Source: Serpula lacrymans var. lacrymans S7.9 (taxonomy: Eukaryota; Basidiomycota; Agaricomycetes; Boletales; Serpulaceae). From it: a DNA stretch of 64,000 nt. The notes beneath the pieces are model-generated. The model searched no databases, was not told where the DNA came from, and saw nothing but the letters and a program-made list of their open reading frames with translations. The position numbers and the translations under genes are program-made. Shown here piece by piece: positions 22,494 to 33,917 of the stretch (position 1 is its first letter; every line of letters begins with the position of its first letter). Where the stretch lies: NCBI RefSeq assembly GCF_000218685.1, contig NW_006763290.1:1483329-1547328 (forward strand). Reading direction: 5' to 3'.

Positions 22494-22871
22494 GGCTGGG
22501 ATCACTCGTCTCCATTTTGTGAGGCAGATGAAATCCTCACCAAAGATGACTAGGGGAATTTGACTGAGGGCTTGAAAAAATGTCAAAAATAGGTATTCAA
22601 GTTAGTATACAGAAAATGATTCTTGTAACAAGCAGAAATTTTGTATATATACTTTTTTTCATATGTTTTCAGCTCAAGATTGTAGTGGTCATTAGTGATG
22701 GCAACAACTCCAAAATTTTTGCAAAAAATTGTTTTATATGAAACATGATTTTCTGTATACTAACTTAAACACCTATTTTTGACATTTTTCCAAGCCCTCA
22801 GTCAAAGTCCCCTAGTCATCTTTGGTGAGGATTTCATCCGCCTCACAAAATGGCAACAAGCAATCCCAGCC
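22494..22871. mobile_element. Fold-back / MITE-like element (378 bp, GGCTGGGAT ends)
   Basis: The left arm begins GGCTGGGAT and continues CATTTTGTGAGGCAGATGAA and TCCTCACCAAAGATGACTAG. The right arm is its reverse complement with few changes, including GTTAGTATACAGAAAAT in each arm. The arms pair over about 140 bp each, leaving about 100 bp in the middle. No protein is encoded. A clean target duplication was not found, so the family is open; the exact ends could lie a few bases away. Confidence 0.82.
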
Positions 22872-24186
22872 TGTTCGCAGTGCTGAGACTGTAAATTAGC
22901 TCATATGAGCTATATTGATAGACAATGAACACAAGCAAACAAATGGCTGAGTATAAGCCTACCGCTTTCTCTCCAGGACCCCTGTTTTGTCAAGTAATGA
23001 ATACAAAGCTATATCTATATAACAATGACAAATGTCTCGCCAAGTCCTTGCAGAAGGCCAGTGGATCAGAGTATTGATGTTGAAGAGTAACAGTATAAAT
23101 GCAAATCCAAACTAATATTGAACTGAGGAATAATACATTGAATATTTACTCCTTATATAATGAACAACAGAGGTCAGACCGAAAGGGGGAAAGAATAACA
23201 GAGTGGTCTGATTAAACAGTTAGCCAATAAGAAAAGGGAAGGAACAGTATGATCTATCATAATTACTAATTGTGTGGGAGAAGTCCTTAGTAAGGGATGT
23301 ACAATTGGCTGGATCAGCAAACCCATGGGAAAGTGCTGAGTCACAGTTTGTTTTGCTGATTAATCTCTTGCCAAAGTATTCCTGCACATGGCTCTTGATC
23401 AGTGCTATGCCACTGGCATATCTTCTTGGGGATAGGAGAGGAATCTCCTATGTTGTAAATATGATAAAATACAAGTGTGAAAGAAAATAGGAAGAAGAAA
23501 GATAAAAGCAAGAGAGTACTGGCTGTGACTTCTAATCTAATGGCAAGAGGGGTGACAGGAAGGGGGTTGGATAACCATGACATGATGGAAATGCAATAGA
23601 AAAATTGATTCCTTACATGTTTGTGCCAACCCCTCATGAAAATATCATGGCCCATTCAGCAACCTCCATTTGAAAATGAGAGCCAGTTGCAAATATGCTC
23701 GTTTTGAACGACTCTCAGTGCAAACAACATTGCTCACACTATGTCACACCATGTTCATGTTACGCGCATTTCAGGATTGTAGATTAAGTAAGGTAAGCGT
23801 CATCCACAACCGACACCATCACATGATGTGACTTGGCCTGTGACCACTGGCATGACAAGGCAAATCACCAACTTGAATTTTTGTCATCTTTGCCACAAAA
23901 AATCTATCCCATCTTACATGGCACCATTTTCTTTACTTCTTCTCACAGAATTATATTTGTATTTACCGAGTTCAGCTTTTCTCTGAAACAAAAAATCCAA
24001 ATAATTCATGTCAAGTGAGAAGAGATAGCAATTTTCTGGTTTGTCACCAAGTGTAACACTTTTACATAGTGTGACAGGCTTTTTTCAAAATGAAGTGTGT
24101 CGCTGGACGTGTCAGCTTGTTCCAAAACGGGCCCTCACACTTTTTGGCGCTTCGTGTCCGGATATAAATTGGAGATTTTCCCTCAC
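22872..24186. other. Unassigned stretch
   Basis: No gene supported. The part 23160-23620 is purine-rich. Just before the minisatellite, a GATATAAATT box near 24159 looks like a TATA element, but no transcript start can be shown. Confidence 0.3.
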
Positions 24187-24555
24187 TATACTATTCTCTA
24201 GGATGCCTGTAGCACCTGTATCTACTTTGGTTGAGTGCCATTGACACTTTTCCTCTATGTATTTCACTGTACCACTCTCTAGAGCGCCTGTGGCACCTGT
24301 GTCCACTTTGGTCAGGTGCCTTTTGCACCCTCCCTCTTTGTGTTTCCCTATACTACTCTCTAGGATGCCTGTGGCACCCCCAGTCCACTTTAGTCTGGCA
24401 TCTTTGGTACAACCCCCTCTCTGAACTACTCTCTAGGATGCTTGCCCCAGTCTACTTTGGTCAGGCATCTTCAACACCTTCCCCTCTTCACTACTCTCTA
24501 GGGTGCCTGCAGTACCCCTGTCTCTTTTGTTCATTGGTACCACCACTCTGTCTCA
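24187..24555 (+). repeat. Minisatellite, five units of about 65-82 bp
   Basis: Units begin near 24187, 24268, 24349, 24425 and 24490 with TATACTACTCTCTAGGATGC or a close variant. The continuation is TGTGGCACC, a CCACTTTGGTCAGG-like block and a C/T-rich tail. Unit length shrinks from about 81 to 65 bp along the array. No protein is supported. Confidence 0.8.
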
Positions 24556-24938
24556 GCCACTCTATCCAAGGTCCGCTCTGAGCTCCTATTTTGTACTCAG
24601 CTCAGAGTTAGAGGGCCATGAAAGGGATCCCACATGGGAAATCACATGAGCATTGCCGAGGTAAGCAACAGTCCCCTCCTCTTGTATATTCTAGTTTATG
24701 ATAAGGTCTGCACCGCAGTAAGACCATTTGGTCTAAGGTGCTACGTAAATTGTTGCAGTTGTGATACAATACTAGGAGTGATGTACATAACATTTTTCCT
24801 TTACAGTACCTGTTTTAGCTGAAATCTTTATGTGCTTTTTCCTGGTGTGACTGGCCATGAAATGCCAAGTTTAAGCCAAATGTGCTGCTCAGGTAATCCA
24901 CTGGTGCCTTTTCTATTACTACAAAAGTGGGGGGTTCC
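24556..24938. other. Unassigned stretch left of the solo LTR
   Basis: No gene or repeat recognised apart from the 5-bp target duplication at 24934-24938. Confidence 0.3.
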
Positions 24939-25351
24939 TGTTACTGTACACAATTTTGGGACCTTTAACCATCATTCTCCGCTTCAACCTTTTTTTTCAG
25001 TTTCCACACAATTGTGCCATGCGGCACTTTCCTTTTGTTCAAACCCCACTTTCTCGCGCTGTGCTGCCTTCCCTGATTTTTAGATACAAGTCTCTCACAC
25101 AGTAGAGCTGGTCACACGGGTTGCACCCTATGACATCATCAGCCACTGTCTTATCAACTGTATAATATAACATATACAAACAAACCTATAATGGTATAAA
25201 TACCCCAATAGATCCAGGAGATTCCTCAGCGAGTTCTCTTGTTGTATACCCACAACTAACTTGGTCCTATCATAAGGGGTTTATCCACTCCTCCATCCTC
25301 CTCTTTGCTTGTCACTGTGTGCGCCAGAGTATTCAAACTTTGGTTGTAATA
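24939..25351 (+). repeat. Solo gypsy LTR (413 bp) with target duplication
   Basis: Starts TGTTACTGTACACAATTTTG and ends TTTGGTTGTAATA, matching the LTR at 14687-15102 throughout, with a GGTATAAATACCCC box near 25194. The 5-bp flank gttcc is repeated at 24934-24938 and 25352-25356. The final CA has become TA. Confidence 0.93.
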
Positions 25352-25356
25352 GTTCC

Positions 25357-26219
25357 TGCCAAAAGTCCTTAATTTAGACCAGACTAGAAGAAAACTAGGA
25401 AAAATGTCATCTATATTCAGTCTGCTTATGTCATATTTTGAGTGTTCCATTTACCCTGCTTATGATGAAATTTCATAGCCTGCTCAATTTGAGGACAGCA
25501 ATAACTAGTGACTCCATATAGATGACCCCAAAATTCTCAAGGCTGAGGAGAGAAAAACAACAGCATAACTCGAAGAAGAGGCAGGTCCTAGCGGATGGTC
25601 TAAATAGCCAGTGGACAGATTTATGCACTATGATCCAGTTCATCAAGTTTTGGGAGTTCATTCAATGTCCCACCCTTGACTAAAGAAATCCATTGGCCTA
25701 TTGCGCCCTAGACAACATTTCTGCTTTTGTAGAGGATTAAATATTCATTACAATTACCTATGGATTTTTCTGTTGATGGCAAACATAAACTTTCTGGTAA
25801 GTAAAATGGTTATATAAATATGACATTTAGGTTACAAATTTCAATCACATTTTGCAGGGTGAAAATTCTCCTCAATCTCAAGCCCAGTGAAAACTCGCAT
25901 TCCACAAATTGAGAGAAAAATTGAAAGCTCAAGAACCTAGTACAAGTATCATGAGAAATATAGAAAAATCAGGAAATTCTTAAAAGTAAGTAGGAATTGA
26001 GAAAAATCTCAAATGGCGAAATGTCACATGATTCAAAATGCAAAATCTGGACAACTTGATCATAATTTTGCTACATTGTGTTCTGCACAGTCGTTCACGC
26101 CTTTTACGTTGTATGCGTGCAACATTGTCCATTTTATTATATATATCTGGTTACACGGTTGCACCACCTGTTCCTATATACTGGCTCCCTTGCTCTATAA
26201 ATTTCTGTTACACCATTCT
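25357..26219. other. Stretch before the CACTA gene
   Basis: No gene supported. It probably contains the 5' end of the CACTA element, but I could not find matching inverted CACTA ends here and after 28690. Confidence 0.3.
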
Positions 26220-28690
26220 ATGTCTAAACTATCAGAATCTCTTGACCTCATTTTGTGCAACTGCAATGTCTGCAAGTGGAAAAGCGATGGAATATCCTCT
26301 TGAAAAGTCTCTTCATCCACCTGGTATCGACATCAAGCAGCTCAGAGAAAGAAAGGCATCAGCAAATTTACTCAACTCACCAGACCCCATGATGAACATC
26401 CACAAGCTGGTCCTTTGGATACTCGGGCATTAACTCCACCAAATTACCAGCCAAATTTTTAACCAGACAAAGACCTGCCTGTGGACCAAGATGAAGATAT
26501 GGATCTTCCAATCATAGACAATGATAGGAACATAACAGGCCAAGATATGGATTGTCAAATCACGCCTCCTTTTATTCAGAACAACAATAATAATGCTGTA
26601 AGCACCCTTCAATATTGAATTTAACTCACTAGCTAACATATTTCACATTTTTAAGGTCAATACACATGATGATCAAGCACATGAGAATGACCGACACCCT
26701 AGTCCATCACCTGACAGAGAAATACCTCAAACTGCCGACGACTTTGATCAATTAGCTCAACTCGATGATCTCAAAACAACCTTGGCATTTATCAAGGCCA
26801 TGGAACAAGCCTCCCTTGGTGACCAGTACACCCGAAGGTCTTTTGACAATGAAACACTAGCATGGCTGCGAAATGCACCATCAGAAGTTCCCCTTTTGGA
26901 TGATCCGTCACTGAGGATATCTATTAAGATGATTTTAAGGCTATCAAATTTCTCAGACAAGGCTTATGATGAGTTTGGGATGTTCTCACAGAGGAGATCC
27001 CGAACTTACCATTACTGTCTCAATATCAAGTCAAATGGTGCATTAGAAAAATCACTGGCGTCAACTCCATCAAGAATGACATGTGTATAAACACATGTCT
27101 CGCATATACCGGACCCTACTCTGAACTGGACATCTGTCCGAAGTGTGGAGAACCTAGATATGATCAGAACAAATTCCAGGCAAGTGGGGGACAGATCAAA
27201 GAATCCTAGCACAAGTTCCACACAATACCAATAGGGCTGCAAATCCAGGCATTATGGAGAGATGAAAAAAGTGCTACTAGCATGAAGTACCGAGGGATCC
27301 ACACGCAGCAAATTATAGAAAAACTTGCGCAAAATAATGGGGAAATGCCATACTACAATGATTTATTCACTGGCACAGACAATCTTCAAGCAGTAGCCGA
27401 TGGAAAAATACAAAACAAAGACACAGTACTCATGCTATCTCTTGACGGTGCTCAGCTATACAAAAGCAAACTTTTTAACTGTTGTATCTATATATGGGTC
27501 ATTTTGAACCATTCCCCAGATCTACGCTATGAGAAGAAATATGTGCTACCAGGTGCATTCATACCTGGTCCCAAGAAGCCAAAGATTGTTGACTTGTTTT
27601 TATTTCCAGGTATGCATCACTTTGCAGTCCTCCAGAAAGATGGACTTGATGTGTGGGACACCATACAGTCCTCCATGATATCTACTGGCAACATTTCTGT
27701 AAACTTGTCAAAGGTATTTGTCTTGCTAATCAACACCAAATTACCCAACAAGACCTCAAGGATATTTATATGTCTTTGTTGGATTTTGTACAAGGCTTTG
27801 AGACTCTATACTATCAATGTCGGCCAGATTGCCTCCATTTCATCTGATAAAGCATTCACAGCCTTCTCCATATTGCACATGAGATCACGCGACTTGGCTC
27901 AGCCATTTGTTACTCTTAATGGACCATGGAAAGAACTATAAGGAACCTTGGTCAAGAAATATTCAGCCATCTGATCCATACACTAACCTGTCCCAGCGTG
28001 GTCTTTGATGATCACAAATCAACTCCTTAAAGCAATGTTTCCACAAATTGACCCAGAATCCTATAAATTGTTGATCCCAAAAGGTGCTAGAGATATAAGC
28101 AATGGATATATCCTCCTTCCCAAGAAGGAACAAACTCCGAAGACTATCAATGACTTGGAACAGCATTTCAAGAAATGTTCAATATACAGACTTCCCCACG
28201 CATCTTTCATTGGGCTCAACTTTATCTACATAATGGACAAGTTTGTTGTTCTGTGTTCAGTGCAGAAAAGACATGCATACCACACAATATCAAGGTACCC
28301 AGCTTCATCTCATTGGTCTCTCATCCCTAGCGTATATAATGTTAACTTCACATCTAGCTTCAAATTGACGGCAGGATTAATTTTGCTGAGGTTATATACT
28401 TTACCCAGCTTTGTTCTAATGGCAACAATGAGTCAACCTATGCTCTTATTTCGCTATTCTCAGTACCGGATCAACATCTCATCCAAGCCTCCTAAAATAC
28501 ACTCATATTGTGTAAAAAGGAGGATCCAGTTCACCTCAAGCTTGTTCTTGTCCAAGCAATCCAATCAGTTGTGGCAATAATACCACACTGCCCATATGGA
28601 CATGAAGTAGGGGATAGATTTTATGTTGCCAAGAAGCCAGGACTCAGTGTAACATTGATGGATGACTTTCAAGAGAATACAGAAGAATAA
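26220..28690 (+). pseudogene. CACTA (EnSpm/Tnp2-type) transposase, broken
   Basis: This would be the transposase of a basidiomycete CACTA element. The ATG at 26220 leads into a Cys-rich start (LCNCNVCKW, then WYRHQ after an in-frame TGA). An intron with GT..AG ends fits 26597-26656. The core has LRLSNFSDKAYDEF, then a frame change near 26970, then CINTCLAYTGPYSELD with CPKCGEPRYD (zinc-binding, about 27085-27170), and IPIGLQIQALWRDE. The catalytic region includes VLMLSLDGAQLYKSK (about 27427-27471) and YIWVILNHSPDLRYEKKYV with PGAFIPGPKKPK. The segment normally holding the GHHG..CR zinc site is missing. Later pieces YWQHFCKLVKGIC, FVQGFETLYYQCRPDCLHFI, WTMERTIRNLGQEI and LSQRGL are scattered over frames, followed by LKAMFPQIDPESYKLL and VLVQAIQSVVAIIPHCPYG at the end. 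Confidence 0.88.
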
Positions 28691-28789
28691 TCACTTTTTT
28701 GTATAATAGAAGGACATGAATTATATTAGCTACAATGTGATATGGGTGGGCTTGAAACAAGAGATTCTATAAGACTGAATTAGTGTGAT

Positions 28790-29135
28790 ATGTGTCTGTG
28801 TGCACGTTCACCCTTGTACACTTCGGTGAGGACACCAGGCGAGTAAGTGGAGAAAGTCTCCAACTTTGTGGTGGGGATAGTAGTATTATGTTTAATGAGG
28901 GCAGTCATGATACCACCAGTGGTCTCAATACCAAGCGACAAGGGAGACACATTGAGGAGGAGGTCCTGAGTCTTCTCAGAAGTGTCACCAGAAAAAATTG
29001 CGGCCTGAAAAGCAGCACCGTAGGCAACAGCTTTGTCAGGGTTGATGGGCTCCTTGCCATTGAAGAAGTCTGACACAAGTTTGACAATACAAGGGATACA
29101 AGTAGAACCATCGACCAAAACAATCTCATGGAACC
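28790..29135 (-). pseudogene. Hsp70 gene fragment (end of ATPase domain to start of substrate domain)
   Basis: On the minus strand the frame starts abruptly in [20 protein letters not shown] (the VGGSTRIP motif of Hsp70, with changes), then [48 protein letters not shown] and [18 protein letters not shown], and ends at KGERAHR. This corresponds to roughly residues 330-450 of a cytosolic Hsp70. Two or three small in-frame deletions are evident (after GKEP, in LLL, and after YS). Nothing of the remaining protein is present on either side. It lies 100 bp after the CACTA gene in opposite orientation, so it may have been captured by a transposon or left by a retroposed copy. Confidence 0.88.
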
Positions 29136-29815
29136 AAATTGTTGTCCATATAAAAGGGAACTGGGGGTTTGGGGTGATAGCACACAGCCAGTAAAGTAAT
29201 TGGATACAGACAAATTATACTAATGTTGCCAGCAGCTGTAAAATGGTTGGTAGAGGCCATGAGAGTTAAAAAGGTAAACTGGAGTCGTTGTGATTTAGAC
29301 TTTGATGATTTTACGGGAGGTGGACCAATATGGTAACTAGTCCAAATCTGGAAGGTGTTCTTATTTGATGTCATGCAAACGCAACTGAGTTCTTCTTTCT
29401 CTTTCTCTCACCTCCACATAAATCAATAAGGCAAGACCCCCACTATAATGTCTAATAACAGCAGCCTCTTACTATCAGATAATGACAGCTCTTTATTTGC
29501 CACTCAGAGGTTATTTCCCCTTTCTCATTATCATCATTGGAAATCAATTTTAATGACAGTAGCAATTATCCCAATAGTATGCTATCTACAACTGACATGT
29601 CTGCTTACCTCCGCCTTCTGCAAGATTTTCAGGACCTGGAACAAAAATATAACAAGCAAAAGGAAGAATTGGGCATAGCATGAGCTGAATGTGATTTGTT
29701 CAAGTAAGCGATCTTATTTTTTTGAAGAGAAATAAATGCTCAACATCTAGTATTTTTAAGGGAAGCACATACCAGTCTTGCAAGTTCAATCAAGTCACTT
29801 GTGGGCAGGCCTTCT
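29136..29815. other. Unassigned stretch after the Hsp70 fragment
   Basis: No gene supported. A short plus-strand frame at 29448-29678 and a minus-strand one at 29126-29374 have no recognisable motif. The former could be an upstream exon of the next gene. Confidence 0.3.
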
Positions 29816-31822
29816 ATGGAGCAAGCACCTCAATCGTCAGAAAACCTGAGAAAGAAATATCCTTTAGTGAAGTATTGGACCCGTGGTGACTGGTTTAATG
29901 AACTCGCCACCAATGCTTCAAAGAATACAAGTTCATCAAAGAGTGTCATTGACATCTCAAATGTATCCGACATACATGTGCCTAAACAAGTAAAAACCTC
30001 AGCTGTTGAAGGTAAAAGTGCCGCCATGCCATTTATCGAGAACGAGTTTAGCCAACCAGTCTCTAGTCATATGCTGGCAGATATCAGGAAGGCCGAGAAA
30101 CATTTTTGGATGGGCAAATTTTTTATCCAAGGGAACATTACCAGATTTGTGGATGCAAGCTAGCAACAATTTGTTCAAATGGTTCAGCAACACACTGGAA
30201 TCTAATTACCCAATTCTCAGTCTTTGTCATAACCACTGGAAGATTAATCAGCTTGCAATTGTTGACTATTCATCATGGCATGGGTATCATGTGAAGAATG
30301 CTTGTGTTAAAAAGGAGTCTTGAAGAAAACTTGAAGCCCTCAACTCGGAAGCTTTTTCTCGACACTGAACACCAGGCAATTGACCCAGAACCTAAGCACA
30401 AGAAGTCCAGGGTCGATAGCGATACAAGCTTCACGCACGATCAAGATTTGTCACAACAATCTAAGGATTCCGAGTCACAATCCAAAGATGTCGAATATAC
30501 GCACAAAAGCTCAAAGTCAAATCTGGACCCTGCAATCAATCCTAATGAGCACATCATGCAAAGACTCAACTCAGAGGAGACACAATCTACCAGTACAGAA
30601 AATGAGAAGGCATGTTTCATTGATTTGAGTTTTGCATGCCCTTACATTTATATATTCTTACAGCCGTCATTCAAAATCATCATCAAAAACCCTTTGTATG
30701 TATTGTTTGACAAAACCGGATAAACCCAGTCTCTGCTAAAGTAGCCATTGTTCTCCATGGAGCATAGCCACCACTCCATGGAGTCACCATTGTTCTCCTA
30801 GGAGTATTTATACTGTAGCGAGTAGCACCTCCGACTATAAGTAGTAGGGGGTTTAGTATTGGAATACCTCAGTCATTTCTATAGCCTCTCAGGCAGTGGC
30901 TGAGGTATGTTACATTACATTTATTAGAGATCACCTTAAACTAACATCTGTTGTAGTTTTACTTAGGTAAATAATAAGTTGTTTCTATATCAAGCTAATC
31001 TAGTTACTATGTATGTAAGGGCTAAAATATCAGCATCAACATATTCTACATGGATGAGGGAGAAGTGATCCATAAATAATTTGGGAACAAATTTTTCCCA
31101 ATCAATAGACAACACCCCAGCAAAAACTACCAAAACTGGTCCTGTAGCTAGTGTTCCAACAATGGTTTGACAGGTTTTAGTCAACCTGCCACCCAACACA
31201 GCCCAAACAATACTAAAAAAAGAAGCCACAATTGCAAAGCCTAGCGGAAAAAAAATGAGGCTGACAGGAACTTTAACATCAAGGTAAGTCACAGCGCAGT
31301 AGATATATGCACATGTACTCACTCTTTATAGGAACCTTTGTGTGGTGAAATGGTGTGAGAACAATCTGACCAGGACCACAACTGAATTTGAACAATACTG
31401 GAAGGCTCTCTCAGTGGAAGATAAAAAGGTAAGTCTTTTAGCTGCCTTACTTTGATGCTGATTTTGACTCGTTTCTTACAGAAATACCATGATCAATCGG
31501 AACAAATGGTGTGTGATTTTTCTAATACTTGCTACAATGTCAGAAAAATCTAATTTCTATAATTTGGCCGGATGTGGTCTGATTAGGTTGCCAGAAAATT
31601 TACCAACAGATTAGATACAAAATACTGTGAACGGGTCAAATTAGACATTGATCAGAATGATGGAATCGACAGCGCTGAGAAGTCTGAGCATACCTGGAGC
31701 AATGATCAGGAGGACACGTCTGAAGTGTCTGAATCTTCTGAGCAGAGTGAAAGGGTTCACCAGGCCGTCCCGCGAATTCAGCCTGGATACACAGATAGTG
31801 ATAGCCGGTACCAGCAAAAGTA
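29816..31822 (+). pseudogene. Multi-exon gene of an unnamed fungal family, split by an LTR
   Basis: From the ATG at 29816 the frame encodes KKYPLVKYWTRGDWFNELA, a disordered part, then LADIRKAEKHFWMGKFFIQG (about 30078-30135). After a frame change comes FSNTLESNYPILSLCHNHWK and YSSWHGYHVK (about 30183-30290), followed by a Ser/Lys-rich tail to about 30612. An LTR-like insertion (30708-30955) follows. Protein-like sequence resumes at about 31010 (INNLGTNFSQSIDNTPAKTTK). An intron at about 31275-31330 leads to LCVVKWCENNLTRTTTEFEQYW (about 31333-31400), and further short introns with GT..AG ends lead to an acidic Ser/Glu-rich C-terminus ending near 31822. In-frame stops are present. I have the impression of a repeated mushroom family but cannot name it. 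Confidence 0.5.
30708..30955 (+). repeat. Probable solo LTR of the second copia family
   Basis: Starts TGACAAAACCGGATAAACCC and continues with CTCTGCTAAAGTAGCCATTG, as in the LTR at 62418. Later it shares TTTCTATAGCCTCTCAGGCAG with the same LTR. It is about 125 bp longer in the middle, which holds two ACTCCATGGAG palindromes. The right limit is uncertain (a shared TTTATTA is the last match) and no target duplication was found. Confidence 0.7.
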
Positions 31823-32257
31823 ACTATGTCTGATTGGGCTGAACATGCCTGGTTCGGTTTTGTTCAGTCTGCTTTGACATTTTGGTGTAATTATTATTAT
31901 CATTGGCTCTTTCAGGCCATAATTATCAATAAATAGAGAATAACAAAAACCAGAATTCATTTGCAGACGTGGCAACAACAACTAAGTACTCTAGTAATGG
32001 CCTACACCCCAACTGGTACTACAACTTGATCACAGCGAGACTCAGATGGAATCTAAATGTAATAGAATGTGGTACAAAACAAACTCAAGCAAGACTATAC
32101 ACTCCTTTTGAGATATAAAACCAATGTAGATATCAGTGAACACCATGATGACAATTATATGATACAAACTTACATGCAAGCATTGGTGTGACAATGAGCA
32201 TATTTGCCTTGCACACAGTGTGAACATAATAGCTGTGGAGAGCTTCATTATTGTTGA
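31823..32257. other. Unassigned AT-rich stretch
   Basis: No gene supported. Confidence 0.3.
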
Positions 32258-32462
32258 GAACAAAGCTTAAAGGAAGTGTCTAGCCACTTGCTGAGAGCTA
32301 TCACGGACTAGAGCTAGAGTCCAATGTGAGAGAATAGGAAGCACTGGACTCTGCAGTACTGTCCGAAATTTTGTAAACAAAGTTAAACAAAGCAGCCACA
32401 AAGGCGAAATAATAGAGAACACAATCAATACTGAATGGTAGAGGAATAGATAGAGAAAGTAA
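32258..32462. repeat. Dispersed repeat, copy 2 (partner at 4537-4745)
   Basis: Starts GAACAAAGCTTAAAGGAAG, shares GAATAGGAAGCA followed by TGGACTCTG, AGTACTGTCC and GCGAAATAATAGAGAACAC with copy 1, and ends near GAATAGATAG. The sequence outside both ends differs between the two loci. No inverted ends were seen. Confidence 0.8.
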
Positions 32463-32829
32463 TGAAAATATGTAGGTAGCACAAAGGTGCAGAATCACCA
32501 AAACTAACAGTTATATGCCAGGGCTTGTTAGTCTGTAGCAAAAATTAGGTGTGAGTTACTGATGGATAAGTATAAGCCGAGCCTACATACCATTCAATAC
32601 CTTGTAGCTGAAGCAGTGCAATTCGGTGATCTGTGACTTTGATTGAGCTTGGTGTTTTGGCATTGATGGTATAAAAGAAAAAATGAGTCTGCGACAGAGC
32701 AACATGGCCTGTTTATATATGCTCTGTGGCACTCTGTGGAGCCTCAGACATCATATTAGTCAATTAGTAATACATAGTAGATCTTTGCTCACCTGGACTT
32801 GAAGCTTGAAGCTGAAACAACGGAATATC

Positions 32830-33879
32830 ATGTCATCAAACCCAGGAAAATGTCGATGTCATAGTTCCACTCCTCTTGTTGAAGAGACTTCATCGTCAGA
32901 TAACAGCTCCAAGCCGTCTTTGATTAATAATGCTGCTGCTACAGTCCTCACACAATCAGCCAAAGGTCCTGGTGATCTTAAACAACACTGGCTGGCACTT
33001 TATGGAGACACAGAGTCAGCAAACCGGAAAAAGAAAAGTGCAGAGTTTTTACCCACACCAAGTCACCTGTTAACGCCCAGCACACCTCCCCCGGCCATAC
33101 CACCCTCTCCAGGCATAGTCTCTCCCCAGTTGAGGTATGGATCTACAAGCACATATTCATCTGATGGTGTGCTATTGTATTTGAACGGTGGTGGGTTTGG
33201 TCAAGGTTGTCCTGTAGATAGGAAGGGGCGATATAAGTACAATAAACTTGAACGATATAAAGATGTGCATAGCTCACCTCCGACACCCCCCAATTTTCAA
33301 GAACACACAATACACTCTGATAATGAACCCTGTAATACATCTGGCAAGGTCATGGATGAAAACAAAGAAGTAAGACTATTAATTATGCTGTAATAACCCC
33401 CACAACTCACCAGTTTTTGAAGAACTGCACAGACAGTATTATTGAGACAATTGGGAAGGATGGAAAAGACTCAGATACCGCAGTAATACCTACAGGCAAC
33501 TTGACTCAGAAGTGTCGGCTAGACAAGAGGGATAATAATATCAGTAACATCAATGAGCAGGTTTGTTAAACGTCCTAATTTTGGGTGATTCAATGTCTTA
33601 CTGTACACTTAATGTTAAAAGATACTTGAGAGTGTCTGTCCCTCGACTCCTACATCCCATTACAAGTCCCGCTAATATCTTGTGTTACAGACAGAACTTA
33701 CACCACCTAATCCAAAAAAAAAAAAGGCTGAAAAGTCAGAGTCAGGTGTTCGAGTCTCTCAAGACTTAAAAGAGACATTACAGCATATTGAGAAGAATTT
33801 TGAAGGGGTGAATCTTAAAGGAAGATATTGGAGGAGCAATCCAAGAACAGACAGAAGTCTTGAAGAGGGTTCTTCATGA
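32830..33879 (+). CDS. Three-exon gene for a Ser/Pro-rich protein of unknown function, apparently intact
   Basis: Exons 32830-33369, 33414-33560 and 33691-33879 join in phase with introns of 44 and 130 bp (both GT..AG) and give a protein of about 291 residues without an internal stop. The ATG at 32830 is the first in frame. Residues 1-60 are Ser-rich, then comes GDLKQHWLALYGD, then a Pro-rich part (TPSHLLTPSTPPPAIPPSPG) and a basic KGRYKYNKLERYK segment. The C-terminal exon starts TPPNPKKKKAEK, a likely nuclear localisation signal, and ends in a helix with DLKETLQHIEKNFEGVNLKGRYW. No enzyme motif is visible. It lies between two other unnamed multi-exon genes and may be an accessory gene of a transposon or a host gene. 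Confidence is moderate because gene structure rests only on open frames and splice sites. Confidence 0.55.
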
Positions 33880-33917
33880 GTATGCACCAAAGTAAAGGGA
33901 GTATGGAGAAGAGCTAT

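Noticed and set aside
30990..31322. Minus-strand frame that looks like a membrane protein
   Set aside because: It is the mirror of a plus-strand exon with proper splice sites and protein-like sequence (LGTNFSQSIDNTPAK). Hydrophobic readings opposite to Lys/Asn-rich exons are expected.
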